DNA of 60,799 nt from Catenulisporales bacterium (GTDB lineage Bacteria > Actinomycetota > Actinomycetes > Streptomycetales > Catenulisporaceae). The position numbers and the translations under genes are program-made. Positions 28,839 through 36,471 of this stretch are shown here, in pieces. The stretch is from positions 1 through 60,799 of the forward strand of contig JAEKKI010000148.1 of the NCBI GenBank assembly GCA_019510485.1, read 5' to 3'. How positions within the stretch are numbered: position 1 is the first letter of the stretch; each line of letters opens with the position of its first letter. The notes beneath the pieces were generated by a model, which worked only from the letters and a program-made list of their open reading frames with translations, did not search any database and had not been told where the DNA came from.

Positions 28839-30083
28839 ATGACAGCCTCCGCCGCTCCCTCCTCCTCTGAAGCGCACCCAGCGAAGAACCGCATCTCCCG
28901 GCGCGTCGGCGCCATCGCCGAGTCCGCGACCCTGGCCGTGGACGCCAAGGCCAAGGCCCTGAAGGCCGCGGGCCGCCCGGTGGTCGGCTTCGGCGCCGGC
29001 GAGCCGGACTTCCCGACCCCGGACTACATCGTCGAGGCGGCGATCGCGGCCGCGGCCAACCCGAGGTTCCACAAGTACACCCCGGCCGGGGGCCTGCCGG
29101 AGCTGAAGGAGGCGATCGCGCACAAGACGCTGCGCGATTCGGGCGTGTCGGTCTCGGCGAACCAGGTGCTGGTCACCAACGGCGGCAAGCAGGCCATTTA
29201 CAACGCCTTCGCCACGCTGCTGGACCCGGGCGACGAGGTCATCGTGCCGGCGCCGTACTGGACCACCTACCCCGAGGCGATCCGGCTGGCCGGCGGCGTG
29301 CCGGTGGACGTGGTCACCGACGAGACCACCGGCTACCTGGCCTCGGTGGAGCAGCTGGAGGCGGCGCGCACCGAGCGCACCAAGGTTCTGCTGTTCGTCT
29401 CGCCGTCGAACCCGACCGGCGCGGTGTACAGCCCCGAGCAGGTCGAGGCGATCGGCCGGTGGGCCCTGGACAACGGCCTGTGGGTGCTGACCGACGAGAT
29501 CTACGAGCACTTGGTCTACGGCGACGCCCGCTTCACCTCGATCCTGCACGCGGTGCCGGAACTGGCCGACCGCACGGTGATCGTCAACGGCGTGGCGAAG
29601 ACCTATGCGATGACCGGCTGGCGCGTCGGGTGGCTGATCGGCCCGGTCGACGTGGTGCAGGCCGCCACCAACCTGCAGTCGCACGCCACCTCGAACGTCT
29701 CCAATGTGGCGCAGGTCGCGGCGCTGGCCGCGGTGTCCGGCGATCTGGAGGCGGCGGCCGAGATGAAGCTGGCCTTCGACCGGCGCCGGCAGACCATCGT
29801 GCGGATGCTGAACGAGATCCCCGGCGTGGTGTGCCCGGAGCCGCAGGGCGCGTTCTACGTGTACCCGTCGGTGAAGGGCCTGCTCGGCAAGGAGATCCGG
29901 GGCCAGCGGCCGGAGAGCTCGGTCGCGCTGGCCGCGCTGATCCTGGACGAGGCCGAGGTGGCCGTCGTGCCCGGCGAAGCGTTCGGGACACCGGGGTATC
30001 TGCGGCTGTCCTACGCGCTCAGCGACGCGGACCTGGTCGAGGGTGTGTCGCGGATGCAGAAGCTGCTGGGCGAGGCGCGCTGA
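28839..30083 (+). CDS. aspC: PLP-dependent aspartate aminotransferase (class I)
   Basis: A 414-residue fold-type-I aminotransferase. It has [18 protein letters not shown] near the N-terminus, [26 protein letters not shown], the PLP lysine Lys254 in [16 protein letters not shown], and the terminal arginine motif [14 protein letters not shown]. It probably interconverts aspartate/2-oxoglutarate and oxaloacetate/glutamate, though related enzymes accept other substrates. The start ATG follows ACGATAGGGAC without a ribosome-binding site, so the mRNA may be nearly leaderless. A gene of this type next to tRNA-Trp-secE is common in actinobacteria. Confidence 0.88.
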   Translation: MTASAAPSSSEAHPAKNRISRRVGAIAESATLAVDAKAKALKAAGRPVVGFGAGEPDFPTPDYIVEAAIAAAANPRFHKYTPAGGLPELKEAIAHKTLRDSGVSVSANQVLVTNGGKQAIYNAFATLLDPGDEVIVPAPYWTTYPEAIRLAGGVPVDVVTDETTGYLASVEQLEAARTERTKVLLFVSPSNPTGAVYSPEQVEAIGRWALDNGLWVLTDEIYEHLVYGDARFTSILHAVPELADRTVIVNGVAKTYAMTGWRVGWLIGPVDVVQAATNLQSHATSNVSNVAQVAALAAVSGDLEAAAEMKLAFDRRRQTIVRMLNEIPGVVCPEPQGAFYVYPSVKGLLGKEIRGQRPESSVALAALILDEAEVAVVPGEAFGTPGYLRLSYALSDADLVEGVSRMQKLLGEAR

Positions 30084-30105
30084 GCCGCCGCTCTCCCGGA
30101 CTCGG

Positions 30106-30144
30106 AGCCCGTGGCGATCGCTTGCGCGGTCGCTGCGGGCTTTT
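30106..30144 (+). terminator. Aminotransferase gene terminator
   Basis: A long stem (AGCCCG, one unpaired base, GGCGATCGC, loop, then the complement ending CGGGCT) is followed by TTTT. It starts 23 bp after the stop. Confidence 0.75.
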
Positions 30145-30213
30145 GATCCTTTGGGGCTTGATAACGGATGGTTCGGAGCCAACGGATTTCTCGGCCGCTG
30201 TCAGCATGTGAGA

Positions 30214-30258
30214 AGCCGGCGCCCACCTCGCTCCTCGGAGCTCGGTGCGGCGCCGGCT
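30214..30258 (-). terminator. Efflux gene terminator
   Basis: A 10-bp stem (AGCCGGCGCC with its complement at 30249-30258), with inner pairing of the loop, lies 14 bp after the stop of the minus-strand efflux gene. It faces the aminotransferase terminator. Confidence 0.65.
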
Positions 30259-30271
30259 GATCTCGGGACGG

Positions 30272-31801
30272 CTACAAGGTTACGTATTCGGCTTCCTGCT
30301 GCGCCTCGGAGGCCTGCGTCACCTCCGAGTCGATAGCGGTTCCGGCGGTGGTCGCCGGACGCCGGCCGGGCACCAGCCACATCGCCAGCGTCGCCAGCGC
30401 CAGGACCGCGGCACCGGTGGCGACCGCCGGGATCAGGCCGTCCATGAAGTGCTGGGGCGCGGACTCGGTCGCGGTGGGGCCGTAGCCGCCGTTGGCGGAG
30501 AAGACCGCACCCATCACCGCTATGCCCAGCACTCCGCCGAGTTCTCGCAGGGTGTTGTTGACGCCGGAGGCGATGCCCTCCTCGTGCCGCTGGACCGAGC
30601 CGAGGACCAGGTTCGCGATCGGGGCGAAGAACATCGCCATGCCGGTGCCGCCGATGATGAACGCCGGGAGCAGGTCGGTGTAGGGGACGGTGGTGCTCAT
30701 GACCGCGGCTATCCAGGTCAGTGCGATCGCCTGCAGGCCCAGGCCCACGGTGACGATCCACTTGCCGCCGATCCGGTCGGACAGGATGCCGGCGATCGGC
30801 GCCACCAGCATCGGCATGCCGGTCCACGGCAGCACCCGGACACCGGAGGCCAGCGGCGAGTCGCCGAAGGCGGTCTGGAACACCTGCGACAGGAAGAAGA
30901 CCGCGCCGAACATCCCGAAGGACATCAGCAGGGCGCTGAGGTTGACCAGGGGGAAGGAGCGGCCGCGGAACAGGTGCATCGGCACCATCGGCGCGTCGGT
31001 GCGCAGCTCCCAGACCACGAACGCGACCAGCAGCGCACCGCCGGCGAGGAAGCCGGTCAGCACCAGCGGCGTGGTCCAGCCGGCGTCCCCGCCGCGGATC
31101 AGGCCCAGCACGACGCCCAGCAGACCGCCGGTGGCCAGCACGGTGCCGACCACGTCCAGCCGGCGCGCGGAGCCGCGGCTCTCGGTCAGGCCGAACCAGG
31201 CCAGCGGCAGCAGGATGACGCCGAGCGGCACGTTGACCCAGAAGATCCACTGCCACGACGAGGCTTCCACGACGGCGCCGCCGATCACCGGCCCGAGCGC
31301 CACGGCCAGGCCGCCGATCGCGCCCCACGCACCGACTGCGGCGCCGCGCTTCTCGGGGCGGACGCTCGCAGAGAGCAGAGTCAGGCTCAGCGGGACGATG
31401 ACGGCGCCGCCGAGGCCTTGCACGGCGCGCGCGACGATCAGGACGCCGATGTTCGGGGCGAGGGCGGAGACGACGGAGGCGGCGGTGAAGACGGCGAGGC
31501 CTGCGACGAAGAGGTTCCGGCGCCCGAAGCGATCGCCGAGGGTCGAGCCGGTGAGGAGGAAGACGGCGAAGGTGAGGGTGTAGGCGGAGACGGTCCATTG
31601 CAAGCCGGACAGGCCGGCGTGGAGCGACTCGCGGATGGAGGGCAGGGCGATGCTGACGACGAGGTTGTCGAGCTGGGCCATGAACATGGCGACGGAGGTG
31701 ATGAGGAAGGTGCGGAGGGGATGGCCGATGGTGGCGGCCGCGGCAGTTCGGAGGTTTTGGCCGGCGTTGCTCGGTGGGTTCGAGGTGGTTGCGGTGCTCA
31801 T
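30272..31801 (-). CDS. DHA2-family MFS multidrug efflux transporter
   Basis: A 509-residue polytopic protein with about 14 hydrophobic segments, the DHA2 (EmrB/QacA) number. Motif A-like sequence LTGSTLGDRFGRRNLFVAGL follows TM2, and motif C-like AIGGLAVALGPVIGGAVVEA lies in TM5. It is a proton-driven drug exporter of unknown substrate. It is downstream of a TetR gene on the same strand, and both have the same 16-bp operator in front. The substrate cannot be inferred. Confidence 0.85.
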   Translation of the reverse strand: MSTATTSNPPSNAGQNLRTAAAATIGHPLRTFLITSVAMFMAQLDNLVVSIALPSIRESLHAGLSGLQWTVSAYTLTFAVFLLTGSTLGDRFGRRNLFVAGLAVFTAASVVSALAPNIGVLIVARAVQGLGGAVIVPLSLTLLSASVRPEKRGAAVGAWGAIGGLAVALGPVIGGAVVEASSWQWIFWVNVPLGVILLPLAWFGLTESRGSARRLDVVGTVLATGGLLGVVLGLIRGGDAGWTTPLVLTGFLAGGALLVAFVVWELRTDAPMVPMHLFRGRSFPLVNLSALLMSFGMFGAVFFLSQVFQTAFGDSPLASGVRVLPWTGMPMLVAPIAGILSDRIGGKWIVTVGLGLQAIALTWIAAVMSTTVPYTDLLPAFIIGGTGMAMFFAPIANLVLGSVQRHEEGIASGVNNTLRELGGVLGIAVMGAVFSANGGYGPTATESAPQHFMDGLIPAVATGAAVLALATLAMWLVPGRRPATTAGTAIDSEVTQASEAQQEAEYVTL

Positions 31802-31824
31802 GGTGATTCTCCCCTGTTTGGTGA

Positions 31825-31840
31825 GTTAGCAGTCACTAAC
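31825..31840. promoter_or_regulatory. TetR operator copy 1 (efflux gene promoter)
   Basis: GTTAGCAGTCACTAAC, an imperfect palindrome with GTTAG/CTAAC arms, lies 24 bp upstream of the transporter ATG. It is identical to the copy at 32615-32630. Confidence 0.75.
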
Positions 31841-31851
31841 TTCTTTTGGTA

Positions 31852-31867
31852 GTAATCGGTCACTAAC
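31852..31867. promoter_or_regulatory. Degenerate TetR operator
   Basis: GTAATCGGTCACTAAC matches the operator in its right arm (TCACTAAC) and lies 27 bp from copy 1 start to start. It may extend binding in front of the efflux gene. Confidence 0.5.
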
Positions 31868-31912
31868 TTTGCGAGGTGCGGAAAAGCCGGCCCTGCCGGC
31901 CGCTGGGTTCGG

Positions 31913-32605
<693 letters not shown>

Positions 32606-32614
32606 GGGGAGTAA

Positions 32615-32630
32615 GTTAGCAGTCACTAAC
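32615..32630. promoter_or_regulatory. TetR operator copy 2 (tetR promoter)
   Basis: GTTAGCAGTCACTAAC, identical to 31825-31840, lies 10 bp upstream of the longer tetR start. It supports autoregulation. Confidence 0.75.
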
Positions 32631-32671
32631 TTAGCCGTCAACAGAGCTGAGCCGGCTCGCCTGACCGGTTC

Positions 32672-32686
32672 TCAGACATTCCTCAT
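32672..32686 (+). promoter_or_regulatory. Possible response-regulator half-sites upstream of the two-component operon
   Basis: TCAG (32672) and TCAT (32683) are 11 bp apart in TTCTCAGACATTCCTCATC, resembling the 11-bp phasing at 35128-35153. The element overlaps the region just before the GGAGG of the response-regulator gene. Confidence 0.35.
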
Positions 32687-32700
32687 CGGAGGCACTGATA

Positions 32701-33555
32701 GTGATGAGCGTGAGCTCTTCCGTGCCTTCTTCGCCCTCCGGTGGCGCCGGTTCACAGTCGGCGGGCGTCGCCGACGTCCTGGTCGTCGACGACGAACCGG
32801 GCATCCGCGCCGTGCTCGCCTCCAGCCTGGAATTCGAGGGTTATGCGGTGCGCACCGCCGGCGATGGCCGTGCGGGGATCGCCGAGGTCGAGCGCGAGCG
32901 GCCGGACCTGGTGGTGCTGGACGTGCTGATGCCGGGGATGGACGGGCTGACCGCTTGCCGGCGGCTACGCGCGGCGTATCCGGCTCTTCCGGTGCTGATG
33001 CTTACCGCGCGCGATTTGACGGGCGACCGCGTGGCGGGGCTCGATGCGGGGGCCGACGACTATCTGGCGAAGCCGTTCGAGCTGGATGAGCTGCTGGCGC
33101 GGGTCAGGGCGTTGTTGCGGCGTGGGGCGTTGAGCACAGAGGGTGCTGCGGATGGTGGGGCGCGGGGAGCGGGCGGCGGACATGGCGATCACCTGCTCGC
33201 GTATGAGGACCTGCGGATGGACACGCTCACCCGGGAAGTGACGCGGGCTGGTCACCCGATCGAACTCACTCGGACGGAGTATCTGCTCTTGGAGATGTTC
33301 CTGGCGCATCCCCGGCAGGCGTTGACGCGCGAGCAGATTCTGCGGGCGGTGTGGGGCTTCGACTTCGAGCCGGCGTCGAACTCGCTCGATGTGTACGTGA
33401 TGTACGTGCGGAAGAAGACTGAGATCGAGGGGTTGCCGCGGCTGATTCAGACAGTGCGTGGGGTGGGGTACGCACTGCGTGCTGTGAGTAACGGGAACGG
33501 CAGGGCTGCCGCGGGCTCGAACAACGCACCGCATACAGCAGGTACCCCGCGATGA
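32701..33555 (+). CDS. OmpR-family response regulator
   Basis: A 284-residue regulator. Receiver domain residues 25-140 carry acidic pair DDE at 30-32, phosphoacceptor Asp74 in VVLDVLMPGMDG and Lys124 in LAKPFELDEL. The winged-helix DNA-binding domain (about 168-265) includes ELTRTEYLLLEMFLAHPRQA and RKKTEIEGLPRLIQTVRGVG. It is closest in layout to MprA/TcrA-type regulators. GTG at 32701 is preferred because GGAGG lies 8 nt upstream; an ATG follows directly. The stop overlaps the kinase start (ATGA), so the two are coupled. Confidence 0.88.
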   Translation: MMSVSSSVPSSPSGGAGSQSAGVADVLVVDDEPGIRAVLASSLEFEGYAVRTAGDGRAGIAEVERERPDLVVLDVLMPGMDGLTACRRLRAAYPALPVLMLTARDLTGDRVAGLDAGADDYLAKPFELDELLARVRALLRRGALSTEGAADGGARGAGGGHGDHLLAYEDLRMDTLTREVTRAGHPIELTRTEYLLLEMFLAHPRQALTREQILRAVWGFDFEPASNSLDVYVMYVRKKTEIEGLPRLIQTVRGVGYALRAVSNGNGRAAAGSNNAPHTAGTPR

Positions 33556-35021
33556 TGCGGCAGCTTCCGCTGCGGTCGCGGCTGGCGTTGTTGAGCGCGG
33601 TGGCGGTCACGGTGGCGATCGCGACTGTGGCGTTGGTGTCGTGGTTCGCAGTGCGGGCCCTGTCGTATCAGCAGATGGACAAGTCCATCGACGGTCAGGA
33701 GGTTCCCAGGCCTCCGCAGAAGATCAGGCTCTGCGGCGATCCCTTCAGCCCACTACCGGAATCTTGTATAGAACAGTTGCCGCTGAATCCCTGCGATGTT
33801 CATTTGAACCACCCCGGTCCCGGGAACGCGGTCTTCCACCAGGCTCCGATGATCAGTCTGACCTTTGTGAGCGCGGACGGCGGCACCCGATGCCCGGTCC
33901 TCGATTCCGTACAGACCCGAGACCAACCCGGCGACCTGCGGATGACCGGCCTGCCGCCCACCGAGAAGTCCTGGCGCGACGGGGTCGACGTGAACGGGCG
34001 CTCGGTGCGGGTCGAGATCGTCCCGGCGCCGGCGAACCAGGGCGTCTACCTGAAGGCGCAGTCGTACCAATCTGTCGACGACTCGCTGAACAGCCTGGCG
34101 TGGCTGTTGGGCGTGGTCTCGGTGCTGGGCATCGGCGGCGCCACAGCGGCGGGCGTCATGGTCGCCCGCGCGGCGTTGCGGCCGGTCGACCATCTGACCG
34201 GAGCGGTCGAGCACGTGGCGCGGACCGAGGACCTCAGCGTGCGCATGCCGGTGTCGGGGAACGACGAGATCGCGCGGCTGTCGCAGTCTTTCAACGCGAT
34301 GACCGCGGCCTTGCAGGCGTCACGGGACGAGCAGAAGCGGTTGGTGGACGACGCGGGCCATGAGCTGCGGACACCATTGACGTCGTTGCGGACCGCCATC
34401 GACTTGTTGATCCGCTCAGAGGAGTCGGGACGGCCGTTGCCGGATGGGAAGCAGACAGAGCTGCTCGCCGGCGCGCGTACCCAAATGCGGGAGCTGACGG
34501 TGTTGATCGCCGACCTGTTGGAGCTCGCCCGACCGGAGCAGACGGCACCGGCGACGACGAGTCCGGTCGCCCTGCATGAGGTGGTGGAGAACGCCGTGGA
34601 GCGGGTCCGGCCGCGTGGAGCGGCACGGGCGACGGCGGGCGAGAAGGCCGTGACGATCGACGCCGAGGTGGAACCGTGGTTCACCCACGGCGACGCGGCG
34701 GCGTTGGAGCGTGCGGTGGTGAACTTGCTCGATAACGCGGTGAAGTTCGCGCCGGCGGGTTCAGAGGTTGATGTGCGGCTGGCGCGCGGTGAGCTGACGG
34801 TGCGGGATCGGGGGCCCGGGATCGCGCCGGAAGAGTTGCCGCATGTTTTTGAGCGGTTTTGGCGGTCGCCGAGCGCCCGGGCCATGCCGGGGTCGGGGCT
34901 GGGGCTGGCGATCGCGGCGCGGGCTGTGCGGGAGGCCGGCGGGGCGGTCAGCTTGGAGGCCGCGCTGGACGGCGTGGGGGCGGTCGCCCGGTTGCGGATG
35001 CCGGGGACCGGAGGCTGGTGA
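33552..35021 (+). CDS. Sensor histidine kinase with cysteine-containing extracytoplasmic domain
   Basis: A 489-residue kinase. TM1 lies at about residues 10-35, the extracytoplasmic sensor at 36-180, TM2 at about 182-208, then HAMP (RPVDHLTGAVEHVARTEDLS), HisKA with His270 (DDAGHELRTPLTSLR) and HATPase_c (VVNLLDNAVKFAPAGSEVDV; DRGPGIAPEELPHVFERFW; GSGLGLAIAARAV). The sensor has four Cys (61, 72, 81, 114) that could form disulfides. Downstream are two glycosyltransferase genes, suggesting that it senses envelope state. Confidence 0.88.
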   Translation: MMRQLPLRSRLALLSAVAVTVAIATVALVSWFAVRALSYQQMDKSIDGQEVPRPPQKIRLCGDPFSPLPESCIEQLPLNPCDVHLNHPGPGNAVFHQAPMISLTFVSADGGTRCPVLDSVQTRDQPGDLRMTGLPPTEKSWRDGVDVNGRSVRVEIVPAPANQGVYLKAQSYQSVDDSLNSLAWLLGVVSVLGIGGATAAGVMVARAALRPVDHLTGAVEHVARTEDLSVRMPVSGNDEIARLSQSFNAMTAALQASRDEQKRLVDDAGHELRTPLTSLRTAIDLLIRSEESGRPLPDGKQTELLAGARTQMRELTVLIADLLELARPEQTAPATTSPVALHEVVENAVERVRPRGAARATAGEKAVTIDAEVEPWFTHGDAAALERAVVNLLDNAVKFAPAGSEVDVRLARGELTVRDRGPGIAPEELPHVFERFWRSPSARAMPGSGLGLAIAARAVREAGGAVSLEAALDGVGAVARLRMPGTGGW

Positions 35022-35027
35022 CAGGTC

Positions 35028-35057
35028 GTCGGGCTTGTCGCGGTCGGGCTTGTCGCG
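35028..35057 (+). repeat. Two 15-bp tandem repeats after the kinase gene
   Basis: GTCGGGCTTGTCGCG occurs twice without spacer (35028-35042 and 35043-35057), just after the kinase stop. No function is evident. Confidence 0.5.
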
Positions 35058-35127
35058 ACCGCGATCGTTAGGCGGCGCGCGGTCGTTCGAGTCGCTTCCG
35101 CGTCGGTACACGTGAGCGGATCCATTC

Positions 35128-35153
35128 TCATCCCGGCTTCATCGAAGCCTCAT
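35128..35153 (+). promoter_or_regulatory. Triple TCAT direct repeat with 11-bp phasing
   Basis: TCAT occurs at 35128, 35139 and 35150, exactly 11 bp apart, in the gap between the kinase gene and the glycosyltransferase genes. OmpR/PhoB-type regulators bind direct repeats with this spacing, so this is a good candidate operator for the adjacent response regulator. Confidence 0.5.
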
Positions 35154-35187
35154 TCACCTCCCACCCCCCGCCGACACCGTCATCCCC

Positions 35188-36471
35188 ATGAACGCAACCG
35201 CTCTCACCGAACGCGAACCGCCGGACAGCCCCGGCGCCGGGACGACGGACGGGGCACGTCGGCGACTGGTCGAAGTCGTGGTGCCCGTCTACAACGAGCA
35301 GCATGTGCTGGAAGCCAGCGTGCGGCGGCTGCACCGGTATCTCGTGGAGAACCTGCCCTATCCGTTTCGCATCACCGTGGCCGACAACGCTTCGACCGAC
35401 GGCACGTGGGCTGTGGCCGCACGGCTGGAGCGGGAACTCAGCGGAGTGCGGGCCGTACATCTCGATCTGAAGGGGCGGGGACGCGCGCTGCGTGCCGTGT
35501 GGTCCGCCTCGGATGCGGATGTCGTCTCGTACATGGACGTCGACCTGTCTACCAACCTCAACGCCTTCCTGCCGTTGGTGGCACCGTTGTTGAGCGGCCA
35601 CTCGGATCTGGCCATCGGATCGCGGTTGGCGCGCGGCAGCGCGGTGGCGAGGGGTCCGAAGCGCGAGCTCATCTCACGCACCTACAACCTCCTGCTACGC
35701 ACCACCATGGCGGCCCGGTTCTCGGACGCGCAGTGCGGCTTCAAAGCCGCCAGGACCGAGGTGGTGCAGGCGCTGCTGCCGCGGGTCCAGGACGAGGAGT
35801 GGTTCTTCGACACCGAGTTGCTGCTGCTGGCCGAGCGGTCGGGGTTGCGGATTCACGAGGTGCCGGTGGACTGGGTCGACGACCCGGATTCGCGGGTGGA
35901 CATCGTGAAGACCGCGGTGGGCGATCTGAAAGGGATGTGGCGCGTGGCGAAGGCGTCTTTGCGGTCTTCTTCCGGAGCGCCGGTGAGAGCGAGGGTGCGA
36001 GCGGTCGATCCGCCGGCTGGATTGCGGTGGCAGGTGCCGGTGTTCGCGACCATCGGTGTGCTGTCCACGCTCGCGTATCTGCTGTTGTACGTGCTCCTGC
36101 GGGCGCCGCTGGGCGCGTTCGCGGCGAACGCCGTCGCGTTGGGCGTCACCGCCGTGGCCAACACGGCGGCCAACCGACGCTTCACCTTCGGCGTCACCGG
36201 CAGCCGTAACGCACTCCGCGACCAGGTGGGCGGTTTGGTGGCGTTCGCCATCGGCCTGGTGCTGTCCAGCGGGACGTTGGCGGCCGTGCACGGCGGGGTG
36301 CACCGACCCTCGCGGGGCGTCGAACTGATAGCCCTCGTCGTCGCCAACGGCCTGTCCACCCTGGCCCGATTCGTGCTGCTGCGCGCCTGGGTCTTCCATC
36401 CGAGGCACCACGCCTCGTCCGACTACGAGACCGCTATCCCGGCGGCTCAGAACTCTGGAGAGCTGTCATGA
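35188..36471 (+). CDS. GT2 glycosyltransferase fused to GtrA-like membrane domain
   Basis: A 427-residue protein. Residues about 27-250 are a GT-A fold of the polyprenyl-phosphate sugar synthase type (VVVPVYNEQHVLEASVRRLH; ADNASTDGTW; SYMDVDLSTN with the metal-binding DxD). Residues about 275-415 hold four hydrophobic segments of a GtrA-like domain, including NTAANRRFTFGV. It likely makes a polyprenyl-phosphate-linked sugar and helps move it across the membrane. The following GT39 gene overlaps its end by 4 bp, so they probably form one pathway, similar to Bacillus YkcC/YkcB. Confidence 0.82.
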   Translation: MNATALTEREPPDSPGAGTTDGARRRLVEVVVPVYNEQHVLEASVRRLHRYLVENLPYPFRITVADNASTDGTWAVAARLERELSGVRAVHLDLKGRGRALRAVWSASDADVVSYMDVDLSTNLNAFLPLVAPLLSGHSDLAIGSRLARGSAVARGPKRELISRTYNLLLRTTMAARFSDAQCGFKAARTEVVQALLPRVQDEEWFFDTELLLLAERSGLRIHEVPVDWVDDPDSRVDIVKTAVGDLKGMWRVAKASLRSSSGAPVRARVRAVDPPAGLRWQVPVFATIGVLSTLAYLLLYVLLRAPLGAFAANAVALGVTAVANTAANRRFTFGVTGSRNALRDQVGGLVAFAIGLVLSSGTLAAVHGGVHRPSRGVELIALVVANGLSTLARFVLLRAWVFHPRHHASSDYETAIPAAQNSGELS

